Of a stretch of DNA of 54,775 bases, positions 41,514-49,838 are shown one piece after another; within the stretch, counting starts at the first letter, position 1, and the number at the start of each line of letters is the position of its first letter. This DNA is from an uncultured Verrucomicrobiota bacterium. Its GTDB lineage: Bacteria; Verrucomicrobiota; Verrucomicrobiia; Opitutales; Intestinicryptomonadaceae. The DNA is taken from assembly GCA_949287395.1 (NCBI GenBank), contig CASEFZ010000038.1, forward strand, positions 1 to 54,775, given 5' to 3'. Both the position numbers and the translations under genes were made by a program. Under the pieces are notes generated by a model. It had not been told where the DNA came from and did no database searches. It saw only the letters and a program-made list of their open reading frames with translations.

Positions 41514-42095
41514 CTATTTCGCAAAACCCACGGAATTGCAAATCATCGGCGTCTGGCTCTCGGACAATTTCAAAGCGGTTCTTAGCAACTTTGAATCCAT
41601 GGTGGTGTGCGGATAGGTCCCCAACCCGACCCCTGCGCAAAATATGGAAATGTTTTGGGACACAATTCCCGCGTCAAGGCCGCTCCACCTGTCGTTAAAG
41701 TCAGACACAAGCACCAAGGTCACCGGAGCTTTCGATTGGCGCAAGTCTTGGCTGCACACCGGAACAAGGCTGTGGGTGTCGGCATCGTAAAGATACGCGC
41801 CGTCCTTCATGCACACGTATATTTTTATGTCTTTTCTATTCATCGCCGAAGGAGCGGTGCGCCTGCCGTCGTCTCTATTTACGCCGTTGGCCGCCCACAA
41901 CAAATCCGACAAATCGCGCATGGAAAGCGGCCTGGCGCTAAAGGATTTTGTGGATTTCCTGTTGGAAAAGGCCTCCATCACGCAACTGCCGCGCGACTTG
42001 TCGGGCGCATCCAACTTTATCGCCGAGCTCTCCGCTGCCGCAAGTTCCCCAAAAGCGCAAAACGCGCACACTCCAAATGTAAACAACTTCTTCAT
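41514..42095 (-). CDS. Exported nitroreductase-fold protein (SagB/ThcOx type)
   Basis: A 193-residue protein with a signal peptide (MKKLFTFGVCAFCAFGELAAAES). The mature part has nitroreductase features: NRKSTKSFSARPLSMRDLSD near the start (FMN-phosphate-binding Arg and Ser), LLWAANGVNR, then QNISIFCAGVGLGTYPHTT and a C-terminal PMICNSVGF. Members of this fold bind FMN and reduce or oxidise small molecules. The combination with a cleavable signal means it would act in the periplasm, which is unusual for an FMN enzyme. The substrate is unknown. It lies 63 bases upstream of dnaX. Confidence 0.82.
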   Translation of the reverse strand: MKKLFTFGVCAFCAFGELAAAESSAIKLDAPDKSRGSCVMEAFSNRKSTKSFSARPLSMRDLSDLLWAANGVNRDDGRRTAPSAMNRKDIKIYVCMKDGAYLYDADTHSLVPVCSQDLRQSKAPVTLVLVSDFNDRWSGLDAGIVSQNISIFCAGVGLGTYPHTTMDSKLLRTALKLSESQTPMICNSVGFAK

Positions 42096-42113
42096 ATCTA
42101 AACCCCGCCGCCA

Positions 42114-42141
42114 GTTAGACCCATCCCGAAGTGTTCGTCAA
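42114..42141 (-). promoter_or_regulatory. Possible promoter for the nitroreductase-dnaX pair
   Basis: On the minus strand TTGACG (42141-42136), a 16-base spacer, then TCTAAC (42119-42114). The -35 matches five and the -10 four of six consensus positions. The leader to the ATG at 42095 would be only about 10 bases. A nested inverted repeat (42155-42181: TTGCCGC/GCGGCAA, with TGCC/GGCA inside) lies just upstream. Confidence 0.4.
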
Positions 42142-42748
42142 GTTTAAACGGATATTGCCGCAATGCCACGGCAAGCGGCAAAGGCCACCGCATTAACCCT
42201 GCCGCAAGCTTTTTATTTTACGCTCCCGATAAAAATTAGCCAGTTTAGACTGCTCCGGGCTAATAAGGCGCATTTGATCGGCCTATAGTATGCATGTATG
42301 CATGTTTACCTAATAAACGGTAAAAGGCGCGCCGATAACCACCGGCGAATAAAAACTAAACAGCGCAAACCAAGCCGGATAAATCCGACAGTCCCCACGT
42401 TTACGCCTCCCCAAGCAATTCGTATTTATCGTCCCCAAACAACAGACTTTACCTATGGAGAAATATTGCAGGCCATTTCCCCTCCCGAAAATCCCCCTGC
42501 AAGTTACGCTGTTTGCGCGTTGAAAAGGTTGATCGAGGTGGCGGAAAAAATTTTTACTTGCGCAGGTTAAGTGCATATTTTTCAAAGTGCTGTAAAAAAA
42601 ATCCCTCGGGAGAAACGCCGCAATGAAAATATGTGCCTGAAAGGAAAGAAACGCCCAATGCGCAAAATGAAATCTTTTTAATAACAAAAAAAGCTTGCAA
42701 ACGTCAAAGGCATTCGTACCCTGCTGAAGGATAATAATTCTTTGGACT
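42142..42748. other. Intergenic stretch without a convincing gene
   Basis: Roughly 600 bases between the nitroreductase gene and tRNA-Glu. It contains the nested inverted repeat at 42155-42181 and a tandem, self-complementary 8-mer (TATGCATG twice, 42289-42304). An open frame of 90 codons at 42298-42570 on the plus strand starts inside that repeat, lacks a ribosome binding site and shows no family likeness. A possible promoter for tRNA-Glu (GATAAT at about 42730) has no clear -35. Confidence 0.5.
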
Positions 42749-42826
42749 GTCCCTATCGTCTAGCCCGGTCTAGGACATTGGATTTTCATTCCAAGAACCG
42801 GGGTTCGAATCCCCGTGGGGACGCCA
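42749..42826 (+). tRNA. tRNA-Glu (TTC anticodon), CCA encoded
   Basis: A 75-nucleotide cloverleaf plus encoded CCA. The acceptor GTCCCTA pairs with TGGGGAC, the anticodon stem TTGGA/TCCAA encloses TTTTCAT with anticodon TTC, and the T-arm is CCGGG TTCGAAT CCCGG-like. The 3' end is G then CCA (824-826), unlike the two tRNAs of the tuf unit. A strong terminator follows 21 bases later, so this is a single-gene transcript. Confidence 0.96.
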
Positions 42827-42847
42827 GAGGGTTTTATGCTTAAAAGT

Positions 42848-42881
42848 GGGGAGTGCCGCAAAAAAGCGGCCTCCCCTTTTT
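42848..42881 (+). terminator. Rho-independent terminator of tRNA-Glu
   Basis: GGGGAG-T-GCCGC pairs with GCGGC-CTCCCC (11 pairs, one bulged T) around a six-A loop, followed by five T, G, T, C and four more T. It is the strongest terminator in the window. Confidence 0.9.
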
Positions 42882-43026
42882 GTCTTTTCTTTATTTTTTT
42901 CAAAATTTCCAGCGCCGCTGGTTGTTGCGCAAAGCGCGTTCTTTTATGTTCCGCTAACTTTTATGGAGAACTAGAAAGCCCGTGTTTCATTCCGGCGTAA
43001 CTTATAACTTGTGTACAGGGAACGCC

Positions 43027-43058
43027 CAAAAAGCGCAAAACACCGAACTAAATTCGGT
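43027..43058 (-). terminator. Weak terminator after the GT4 gene
   Basis: On the minus strand, eight bases past the stop, ACCGAA pairs with TTCGGT around a five-base loop. GTTTTGCGC and five T follow. The stem is only six pairs. Confidence 0.45.
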
Positions 43059-43065
43059 TAAAGGA

Positions 43066-44223
43066 CTACTTTTCCAGCACGGAAAGCAGAAAATCGTTCA
43101 CCTTGTCGACATCGAACTTTTCCTCTGCTATTTCTCTCGATTTTTTACCCATTGAGACAACCAAAGACGGATCTTTCACAAAGCGCTCCATTGCTTCCGC
43201 AAGGGCGTCGCCGTTGCGCGGAAGCACAAGAAAACCGTTCTTTCCCTCCATTACCGCCATGCCGGCGCTTTTTTGGCGCGCGCCAAGCTCTCCCAATTCT
43301 ATCGGAACGCACGTTCCGGGAGCGTCGGCAAGTATCAGCGCGCGCCCCATCGACATCGCCTCAAGCATGGAGCGCGGGCACCCTTCCCTATACGAGGGCA
43401 AAACCGCAACGGAAGTATTGGCGATATAACTTGCTATATCCGCCACAAACCCTTTGCAATCTATATTCCCTTCGGCCTTTATCCTTTCGAACTCCTCCCT
43501 GCCGATACTCGAAGGGTTATTGTCGGTTGAGCCAAGCATCATAAACTTAACCTTGGGATGCCTGCGTTTAATTTTATCAGCCGCGTAAATAAACTCGTGC
43601 ACGCCTTTATGCCTTATCAATCTTCCGACGAATGTGAAAACCAACTCACCCTTCGGAGGTTCGGCAAAGGGGAATTTTGCGGTGTTCACCCCGCTGCCGT
43701 TCATCAGGGCGTCTTTTGGCGCACTGGACATAAAAAATTTTTCCGCAATTAATTTGTCGTCCGGATTCTGGAAAAGGACGTCCGTTGCGCAGCGCATGCC
43801 CAACCCGTATATGATTGAGAACGGAACTCTCAGCAACAACCCCAAAAACGATTGCGAAGCAAAGGCAAAACCCAGCCCCGTATAGACGGCAACCCTCTTT
43901 TTTATTCCGGCAAGCTTTGCGGCTATTGCCGAATAGGTGGCAATCTTCGGGGTAAAGGCCACAACTGCGTCGAAATTTCCGGAATCGAATGCGGATTTCA
44001 ACTGCCTTATCAACAAAAACTCTTTGAACGGGTTTACCGACTTTCTGTCTACGTCTATTTTCTCAAATGGTATGTTATGCTCATCCAGAACCCTCTTCAG
44101 CTCGGGTCTTTCAAGGCCCGAAAATGCCACAACCTCGTGCCCCTTTGCCGCGAACGCGAGCATCATGTCCAACCTGAAACCCACAATGCCGCCTATAGTG
44201 CCTGCCAATACAGCAATCTTCAT
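43066..44223 (-). CDS. Glycosyltransferase, group 1 (GT4 family)
   Basis: A 385-residue GT-B enzyme starting at ATG 44223 (MKIAVLAGTIGGIVGFRLDM). The N-terminal acceptor domain is followed by the C-terminal sugar-nucleotide domain, with LVFTFVGRLIRHKGVHEFIY at ~195 and the E-x7-E region PSYREGCPRSMLEAMSMGRA. It likely adds a hexose, uronate or amino sugar to a lipid-linked polysaccharide unit (WcaA/PglA-like in general form). It is transcribed away from the dehydrogenase-epimerase pair from a shared 151-base region. The exact sugar cannot be told. Confidence 0.92.
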   Translation of the reverse strand: MKIAVLAGTIGGIVGFRLDMMLAFAAKGHEVVAFSGLERPELKRVLDEHNIPFEKIDVDRKSVNPFKEFLLIRQLKSAFDSGNFDAVVAFTPKIATYSAIAAKLAGIKKRVAVYTGLGFAFASQSFLGLLLRVPFSIIYGLGMRCATDVLFQNPDDKLIAEKFFMSSAPKDALMNGSGVNTAKFPFAEPPKGELVFTFVGRLIRHKGVHEFIYAADKIKRRHPKVKFMMLGSTDNNPSSIGREEFERIKAEGNIDCKGFVADIASYIANTSVAVLPSYREGCPRSMLEAMSMGRALILADAPGTCVPIELGELGARQKSAGMAVMEGKNGFLVLPRNGDALAEAMERFVKDPSLVVSMGKKSREIAEEKFDVDKVNDFLLSVLEK

Positions 44224-44292
44224 TCGCAAAACGCCCCTTCCGCAACGCCAGTTCCCTTTGATTTCGGAAGTATTGTTTCCGGAGGCGATTCG

Positions 44293-44342
44293 TGTCAAGG
44301 TTTATAATCACCTTGACATCCACAATATTCGGTTTTCTATAA
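44293..44342. promoter_or_regulatory. Divergent promoter region with a perfect inverted repeat
   Basis: TGTCAAGGT (44293-44301) and ACCTTGACA (44310-44318) form a perfect nine-base inverted repeat with an eight-base A/T spacer. Each arm carries a TTGACA pointing outward. On the plus strand TTGACA (44313-44318), 18 bases, CTATAA (44337-44342) faces the dehydrogenase gene. On the minus strand TTGACA (44298-44293), 18 bases, AATACT faces the glycosyltransferase. The palindrome would let one regulator cover both -35 boxes. Confidence 0.55.
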
Positions 44343-44374
44343 ACCGCATTAGCATCTCTTACAGGAAGAATAAA

Positions 44375-45139
44375 ATGAATAAGATCAAGCTTGGTATTGT
44401 CGGTTGCGGATTTGTCGGAGGAGCCTTAAAACGCTGGATTGAAGAACACAACAGCGAAAGCGTGGAAGTTTTTGTATCCGACCCGCCCAAGGGGATTAAC
44501 GACGACCTCTCCGGGATAGATGTGGCCTTTATGAGCATACACGTTCCCACCGAGGCCGACGGCTCTCAAGATTTGTCCCTTATGAAGCAGCTCATTAAAA
44601 AGCTTCCCGACGTTCCCGTGTTTGTCAGAACCACCGTTCTTCCGGGCACCAGCCAGTTGCTTTCCGAATCTACCGGGCACCGCGTCTATTTCATGCCTGA
44701 ATTTCTCACTCAGAGAACTGCCTACGAGGACTTTTGTTCCCAACCAATGATTTTCACCGCCGAAGAAGACCTGCTAAAAAAGATTTTTCGGAATAAGAAG
44801 TACATTTGCATGTCCCCGCTTGAAGCAGAGATAACAAAGTATGCGCACAATGTGTTCGGGGCGCTAAAGGTCACGTATTTCAACGGAATTTTCGAGCTGT
44901 GCAAGTCTATGGAGGCCAATTACAGAAAGATTCAAGAGGGAATTCTTTTGAGCGGCTATATAAACGCCCCACACACGCAAGTTCCCGGCCCGGACGGAAA
45001 ATTTGGCTATGGCGGCAAATGCTTTCCAAAGGACGTAAACGCTTTAACAAAACTCTGCACGGACAAGAATTTGGAAATTGCAAAGTTGCTCCAGCAGCTT
45101 CGCCCCGCCAACATCTTTTACAGGGGAGAAGACAAATAG
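44375..45139 (+). CDS. Short UDP-glucose/GDP-mannose dehydrogenase family protein
   Basis: The start is ATG 44375, with AGGAAG seven bases upstream; the longer open frame upstream overlaps the divergent promoter and gene. The protein is 254 residues. The N-terminal Rossmann domain has GCGFVG (10-15), and the central domain has Glu109 (FMPEF), Lys155 (AEITKYAHN), Asn159 and the catalytic Cys216 in GGKCFPKD. The usual C-terminal UDP-binding domain (another ~120-150 residues) is absent and is not encoded next to it. It probably makes UDP-glucuronate for the epimerase that follows directly (stop and start touch). Confidence 0.88.
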   Translation: MNKIKLGIVGCGFVGGALKRWIEEHNSESVEVFVSDPPKGINDDLSGIDVAFMSIHVPTEADGSQDLSLMKQLIKKLPDVPVFVRTTVLPGTSQLLSESTGHRVYFMPEFLTQRTAYEDFCSQPMIFTAEEDLLKKIFRNKKYICMSPLEAEITKYAHNVFGALKVTYFNGIFELCKSMEANYRKIQEGILLSGYINAPHTQVPGPDGKFGYGGKCFPKDVNALTKLCTDKNLEIAKLLQQLRPANIFYRGEDK

Positions 45140-46159
45140 ATGAAAGTTCTGGTAACGGGCACGGCCGGTTTTATAGGATTCTTTGTTGCGAAGAATCTGC
45201 TTGACAGGGGCTGCAGCGTTGTAGGGATAGACAACGTAAATCCCTATTACGATGTGCGCATAAAAGAGGCGCGCTTGGCCATTCTCAACGCAAACCCGAA
45301 TTTTAAGGAGTTGAGGATAGACTTGGCGGACAGAAAGGCGGTCTCGCAGGCCTTTGAGGACGAAAAGCCCAATAGGGTTGTAAACCTTGCCGCGCAGGCG
45401 GGCGTGCGCTATAGTTTCGAAAACCCGTATGTCTACATAGACTCTAACATAATGGGTTTTTTGAACATACTTGAGGGTTGCCGGCACAACGAGGTTGAAC
45501 ATCTAGTATTCGCATCAACGGCATCGGTTTACGGGGCGAACGGCAAAATGCCATGGAAGGAGACCGACGGCTGCAACCACCAGATGAGTTTGTACGCGGC
45601 CACAAAAAAAGCCAACGAGGTTATGGCGCACTCGTACTCGCACTTGTTTAAAATTCCAACAACGGGGCTGAGGTTCTTCAATGTGTACGGGCCGTGGGGA
45701 AGGCCCGACATGGCGCTTTTCCTATTTGTGCGGAACATCATAGAGGGCAAGCCCATAAATGTCTTTAACAACGGCAAGATGGTCAGAGACTTCACCTATG
45801 TGGAGGATATAGCCGAGGGCGTGTGCCGTGTGGTTTTGGGGCCGCTTCCCCAAATAAAACCGGATTGGAACGGGAACGATCCCGTGCCGGACCCCTCCAA
45901 CAGCGGGGTTGCGCCTTTCAAGCTCTACAACATAGGCAATTCGCACCCGGTACAGCTGATGCGGTACATAGAATTGATGGAGGAATATGTGGGCAAGAAG
46001 GCCATAATAAATTTCATGCCCATACAGCCGGGCGAAATAGAAGTATCGGAAGCGGATAATTCGAGACTTTACACCGACTACAACTACAAACCCAAAGTCA
46101 GGGTTGAGGAAGGCGTAAAGAACTTTGTTGAATGGTACAGAGGCTTCTACAACGTATAG
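45140..46159 (+). CDS. NAD-dependent epimerase, probably UDP-glucuronate 4-epimerase
   Basis: A 339-residue extended SDR. The NAD-binding GTAGFIG is at 7-13; Tyr152 and Lys156 form the YxxxK catalytic pair, and the Ser/Thr of FASTASVYG at ~126-128 is the third residue. The opening with DNVNPYYDVRIKEARLAIL, and GVRYSFENPYVYIDSNIMGF, are typical of the UDP-GlcA 4-epimerase (CapI/LpsL) subgroup. With the dehydrogenase before it this gives UDP-GlcA and UDP-GalA. It ends 18 bases before a bidirectional terminator. Confidence 0.92.
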   Translation: MKVLVTGTAGFIGFFVAKNLLDRGCSVVGIDNVNPYYDVRIKEARLAILNANPNFKELRIDLADRKAVSQAFEDEKPNRVVNLAAQAGVRYSFENPYVYIDSNIMGFLNILEGCRHNEVEHLVFASTASVYGANGKMPWKETDGCNHQMSLYAATKKANEVMAHSYSHLFKIPTTGLRFFNVYGPWGRPDMALFLFVRNIIEGKPINVFNNGKMVRDFTYVEDIAEGVCRVVLGPLPQIKPDWNGNDPVPDPSNSGVAPFKLYNIGNSHPVQLMRYIELMEEYVGKKAIINFMPIQPGEIEVSEADNSRLYTDYNYKPKVRVEEGVKNFVEWYRGFYNV

Positions 46160-46176
46160 AAACAACCGCATGTTAC

Positions 46177-46210
46177 AAAAAAGTCCGCGGCCTGACTGCG
46201 GACTTTTTTT
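46177..46210. terminator. Bidirectional terminator between converging units
   Basis: AAAAAAGTCCGC (46177-46188) pairs perfectly with GCGGACTTTTTT (46198-46209) around a nine-base loop. It gives a GC stem with a U-run on both strands, ending both the epimerase transcript and the MBOAT-SGNH transcript. Confidence 0.88.
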
Positions 46211-46215
46211 AATGG

Positions 46216-47265
46216 CTACTTCGCCTTTGGGGCAAGCTTTGCAATCTCATGGAAGAATTTTGTCTTTTCTATTGCAGAGCATATGCGCCCTATTCCCGTG
46301 GCGTTCCAATGCAAATCGTTGTGAAAATGCGATAGGTCCGCTTCGGACTCGGATTTCGTTACTGCATCCACATCGAGCGTCTCGAAGCCGGCCGACTTAA
46401 ACTTTGCAGTTAGCAATTCTTTTGCGTCTGCGCCCCTCAGCAAGAACAGGACGCGCTTTGGATTGTTGCCCACAATTTTCAAAACATCTCTTATAAACGC
46501 ATCCAACAAAATATTTTCATTTTTGGAAAGCTGGCTCGGGCTCTTGTCGGGGGAAAGTTTGGGGTTATCTTTTTTAATGCCCAAGGCCGCCTTCAACTTT
46601 TCCAGAAAGGAACCCGGGGTAAGCTGAATGTTGGAAAATATATACCTAACTATGGCCACATTCTTTAGTTTTTCGTAGGCGGTATTTTTCGGAAATAATT
46701 TTATGTCGGCCCCGCCGGAGGCGTTTTCAACATAGCAAAAATGCCCGTCATAATGGCGCAAATCGTCAAGTATGTCATTGCGGTCGAACTTTATCACAAA
46801 GTTTTTGACGTTGTACTTTTCAGACGCCATGCGCATAAAGTTTACAATGTCCCCCATTCCTGAACCGCTATTCCCGAAACTGTATACCGACACGTCCGCG
46901 CCGGAATTTTTAAATTTCCTTTCCAGCACAGGGTGCAATAGGTGTCCGGAATCAACCATTATGTTTTCTATCATGGAGTCTCCGACAAAAGCCACCGCAC
47001 TGCCGTCTTGGCGGCGCGCGTACTCGGTTCCGGAGTGGAAGCCGGCGGAATTTATCTCCACCTTATTTCCTATCTGGAACATCCAACCCCTTGAATACAG
47101 AACGTCCTGGTTGGGGAGAATGGGCTTCGAGACATATTGAGTGCTCTTTGAGGTTGTCAGTGGAAGATTGCACGTGGGCATAACCCTCAAAAGAACTTCC
47201 AGAAACGCAAGCGCCAGCACCAAGCCCAGCACAATTTTTGCCGATATTCCCAAGAAATTTTTCAT
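46216..47265 (-). CDS. SGNH/AlgX-J-like membrane-anchored acyltransferase or hydrolase
   Basis: A 349-residue protein with one N-terminal membrane anchor (~8-28) and a periplasmic SGNH-type domain: the GDS nucleophile block at 95-97 (VAFVGDSMIEN), GNSGSG at ~131, DRND at ~161-164, and DLHWN near 317-321, the Asp-x-His-Trp form seen in AlgX/AlgJ-type proteins. Its start is one base after the MBOAT stop. Such pairs transfer acetyl groups from the membrane partner to a polysaccharide. A deacetylase role cannot be excluded. Confidence 0.85.
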   Translation of the reverse strand: MKNFLGISAKIVLGLVLALAFLEVLLRVMPTCNLPLTTSKSTQYVSKPILPNQDVLYSRGWMFQIGNKVEINSAGFHSGTEYARRQDGSAVAFVGDSMIENIMVDSGHLLHPVLERKFKNSGADVSVYSFGNSGSGMGDIVNFMRMASEKYNVKNFVIKFDRNDILDDLRHYDGHFCYVENASGGADIKLFPKNTAYEKLKNVAIVRYIFSNIQLTPGSFLEKLKAALGIKKDNPKLSPDKSPSQLSKNENILLDAFIRDVLKIVGNNPKRVLFLLRGADAKELLTAKFKSAGFETLDVDAVTKSESEADLSHFHNDLHWNATGIGRICSAIEKTKFFHEIAKLAPKAK

Positions 47266-47266
47266 T

Positions 47267-48769
47267 TTAAAAGTTAAAATAAATGAAGCTGTTGTTTCCC
47301 GTTCTTCCCACCACTATCAGCGAACACATAAATATGGCCACCAAAGCCGCCCCCAATATGGCGCAAAATTTGAATCCACCCCGCGGCAATGCCTCTAAAA
47401 CCGACTGAATGTAGACCGAATTTTTTGCGAACAGGCACACCGCAAGCAAAAACAATATGGCGAAATGCTGGAAGCCGATTCCCAAATCCACTCCGAACGG
47501 AAGAAAACAATTTAGGTCGAAATACCTGTTGTGGGAAAATCCCAAAGAAGGGTCGAACATTCCGGAAATAATGGCCCATGCCGACTCAAAACTTTCCGCC
47601 CTAAAAAACACCCATGCCAATGCCACGCAAATAAAGGTAAGCGCCAACGACACACACTTGTAGGCCGGAGAGCCGCGCACACCTTCAAGTTTTGCGCGCT
47701 TTAGGGCGTCTCTAAAAACATTGTTGGCAACAAGCATTGCCCCGTGCATTCCGCCCCATGCAATAAACGTATAGGCCGCGCCATGCCAAAATCCGCCGAT
47801 TAGCATGGTTGCCATAAGGTTTGCATATTTGCGCAAGGCCCCCTTCCTGTTCCCGCCCAAAGGAATGTAGAGATAGTCGCGCAGAAAGAACGAGAGCGTC
47901 ATGTGCCAGCGCCTCCAAAATTCCGTTATGCTCTTCGACTTGTATGGGGAATCGAAATTTACGGGCAGGTTGAACCCGAACATTTTTGCACACCCGACGG
48001 CCATGTCGCAATAGCCGGAAAAATCGAAATAAAGCTGGAGGGTATAGGATATTGCCGCCTCCCAGCATTCGGAGCATGTCAGGCTTTGCCCGTCTGCCGC
48101 AGCGCCGAATAAAGGATTGGCAATCTCCCCGCAATAGTCGGCAAAGACAACTTTTTTAAACAGCCCGACGGCAAACACAACCGTCCCGACACCTATGTTT
48201 CCCCATTCGAAAACTCCCGCCCTTCCAACCGATGCGTCTATTTGCGGCATCAGCTGGCTATAGCGCGGGATCGGCCCCGACAATATTTGTGGAAAGAATG
48301 TCACAAAGCACAAATATTCCAATAGGGAATTTTTCTTCGTCAAGCCCTTGTATGTATCGACAAGATACGCAATCTGCTGAAAGGAGAAAAACGATATCCC
48401 CAGCGGCGGAATTATCTGCAATATGGGATAGCTTGTCCCAAAAACGGCGTTGATGTTTTCAATAAAAAAGCCCGTATACTTGTAATATCCCATCAAGGCC
48501 ACGTTGAACAATACGCCAAAGGCCGTCAGCCATTTTCCGCAGCGCGTGCCGGCGCGGGCCGATAGCGGAATTGAAACGGCATAATTTACACCCGCTGAAG
48601 CCAACAATAAAAATATGTATCGCCAATCGAAATAGCCGTAAAAGACAAGCGACGCCGCTATGATATAGGCAAGCACCAAACCGCGCGAACGAAATGCAGC
48701 CACAAAGAAAAAACCCAACAAAATTGACGGGAGAAAAACATATAAAAATACGGCCGACGAAAACAACAT
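47267..48769 (-). CDS. MBOAT family O-acyltransferase (AlgI-like)
   Basis: A 500-residue polytopic membrane protein; the ATG at 48769 gives MLFSSAVFLYVFLPSILLGF, the typical AlgI/DltB-like opening. Conserved MBOAT parts are present: TEFWRRWHMTLSFFLRDYLYIPLGG, then GFWHGAAYTFIAWGGMHGAM with the catalytic His residues. It would move acetyl groups across the inner membrane for O-acetylation of an exported polysaccharide, together with the SGNH protein encoded one base downstream. It is transcribed divergently from the GT2 operon. Confidence 0.95.
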   Translation of the reverse strand: MLFSSAVFLYVFLPSILLGFFFVAAFRSRGLVLAYIIAASLVFYGYFDWRYIFLLLASAGVNYAVSIPLSARAGTRCGKWLTAFGVLFNVALMGYYKYTGFFIENINAVFGTSYPILQIIPPLGISFFSFQQIAYLVDTYKGLTKKNSLLEYLCFVTFFPQILSGPIPRYSQLMPQIDASVGRAGVFEWGNIGVGTVVFAVGLFKKVVFADYCGEIANPLFGAAADGQSLTCSECWEAAISYTLQLYFDFSGYCDMAVGCAKMFGFNLPVNFDSPYKSKSITEFWRRWHMTLSFFLRDYLYIPLGGNRKGALRKYANLMATMLIGGFWHGAAYTFIAWGGMHGAMLVANNVFRDALKRAKLEGVRGSPAYKCVSLALTFICVALAWVFFRAESFESAWAIISGMFDPSLGFSHNRYFDLNCFLPFGVDLGIGFQHFAILFLLAVCLFAKNSVYIQSVLEALPRGGFKFCAILGAALVAIFMCSLIVVGRTGNNSFIYFNF

Positions 48770-48828
48770 AGCGGACAGGAAATCCGCACATGCGCTACAA
48801 GTCAACCATTTAGAAACTAAGTTTAACC

Positions 48829-48856
48829 TTGCAATGGAAACGCCCCGCCTTATAGG
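48829..48856 (+). promoter_or_regulatory. Possible promoter of the GT2-Wzx-Wzy operon
   Basis: TTGCAA (48829-48834), 16 bases, TATAGG (48851-48856), about 22 bases before the GT2 start, inside the 109-base gap between the divergent MBOAT and GT2 genes. Each hexamer matches consensus at four or more positions. Confidence 0.45.
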
Positions 48857-48878
48857 TCGTTGTCTGTATTGTTTTCAG

Positions 48879-49838
48879 ATGAAAATCTCGATAATTACAC
48901 CTACGCTCAACAGGAATTACATCGAAAACGCGTGGCGTTGCCTCGAGAGACAGACCGACCGCGCCTTTGAATGGATAATTGTGGACAACGGCTCGGACAG
49001 GGAGCATTTGAAAACCTTGGATTCCATAGCGCGGCAAGCGTCGTTTAAGGTGGTTTTGGCTTCTGAGAGCCTACGCGGGCCGTCGGCCTGCCGCAAGAAG
49101 GGGGAATCGCTTGCGGAGGGCGATTTTTTTGCGTATCTGGACGACGACGACGAATATTCCCAGGACGCCATAGCCCAATGGCGCGCCGATGTGGAAGAAA
49201 ACAGTTGCGACGTGTCGGTCTTAAGGACGTTCAACTGCGTGTACAAGTGTCTCGGGCGCAAATTTGTGTTTGAGCGCAACAATGCGGATTTGGAAGATGC
49301 AATCGCCACAAAAGAGGGCAAATTTGACATAGCACTGAAGACGTCGTTTCCAAGAATGCTTTACAGGAGGGAATTCGTCGAAAAGTCGGGCTCTTGGGAC
49401 TTGTCTTTGCGTTCCCGCGAAGACATAGATTTCATGACCCGGATACTGCTTTTGGAGCCAAAAGTAACTATGACGCGCGCCGGCTCTTACGACTGCCTAA
49501 AAACAACCGGCGTTGACAAATACATTAAGCGGGAGTTTGCCGAGAGTGTTTTGAGATCCTTCAAGAAGATATACGGGTACACAAAAGACACGTACATAGG
49601 AGAGAAAATGAGAAAATATCTGGGAGCCGACACGCGCAACAGATGGCGGAAAATATCGCTTTTCTATCCAGACTTGGGGGAGGAATATAAGGCTTTTGCG
49701 CAGATGCTTGGATACTCCTGCAGCGATTCCCTTTTAAAGCGCCGTTTCTTGCGCGCCATAAAGGCTCCGGCGCGCAATTTCCCGCTTCTTTCGGAAATTT
49801 TCTACTATAAACTCAGAAATCTTACGGGGAAAAAGTGA
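48879..49838 (+). CDS. Glycosyltransferase family 2
   Basis: A 319-residue GT-A enzyme starting at ATG 48879 (MKISIITPTLNRNYIENAW). The nucleotide-sugar site includes IIVDNGSD at ~33-40, and the metal-binding region is YLDDDDEYS at ~85-93, followed by REDIDFMTRIL with the base-like Glu-Asp. It probably adds one sugar to the repeat unit on its undecaprenyl carrier at the cytosolic membrane face. Its TGA overlaps the GTG start of the next gene. Confidence 0.93.
   Translation: MKISIITPTLNRNYIENAWRCLERQTDRAFEWIIVDNGSDREHLKTLDSIARQASFKVVLASESLRGPSACRKKGESLAEGDFFAYLDDDDEYSQDAIAQWRADVEENSCDVSVLRTFNCVYKCLGRKFVFERNNADLEDAIATKEGKFDIALKTSFPRMLYRREFVEKSGSWDLSLRSREDIDFMTRILLLEPKVTMTRAGSYDCLKTTGVDKYIKREFAESVLRSFKKIYGYTKDTYIGEKMRKYLGADTRNRWRKISLFYPDLGEEYKAFAQMLGYSCSDSLLKRRFLRAIKAPARNFPLLSEIFYYKLRNLTGKK

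Noticed and set aside
42298-42570. 90-codon open frame in the gap before tRNA-Glu
   Set aside because: It starts inside a tandem repeat, has no ribosome binding site or recognisable domain, and an equally long frame lies on the other strand.
43937-44374. 146-codon upstream extension of the UDP-sugar dehydrogenase frame
   Set aside because: It overlaps the divergent glycosyltransferase and promoter; ATG 44375 has a good ribosome binding site and begins at the Rossmann motif.
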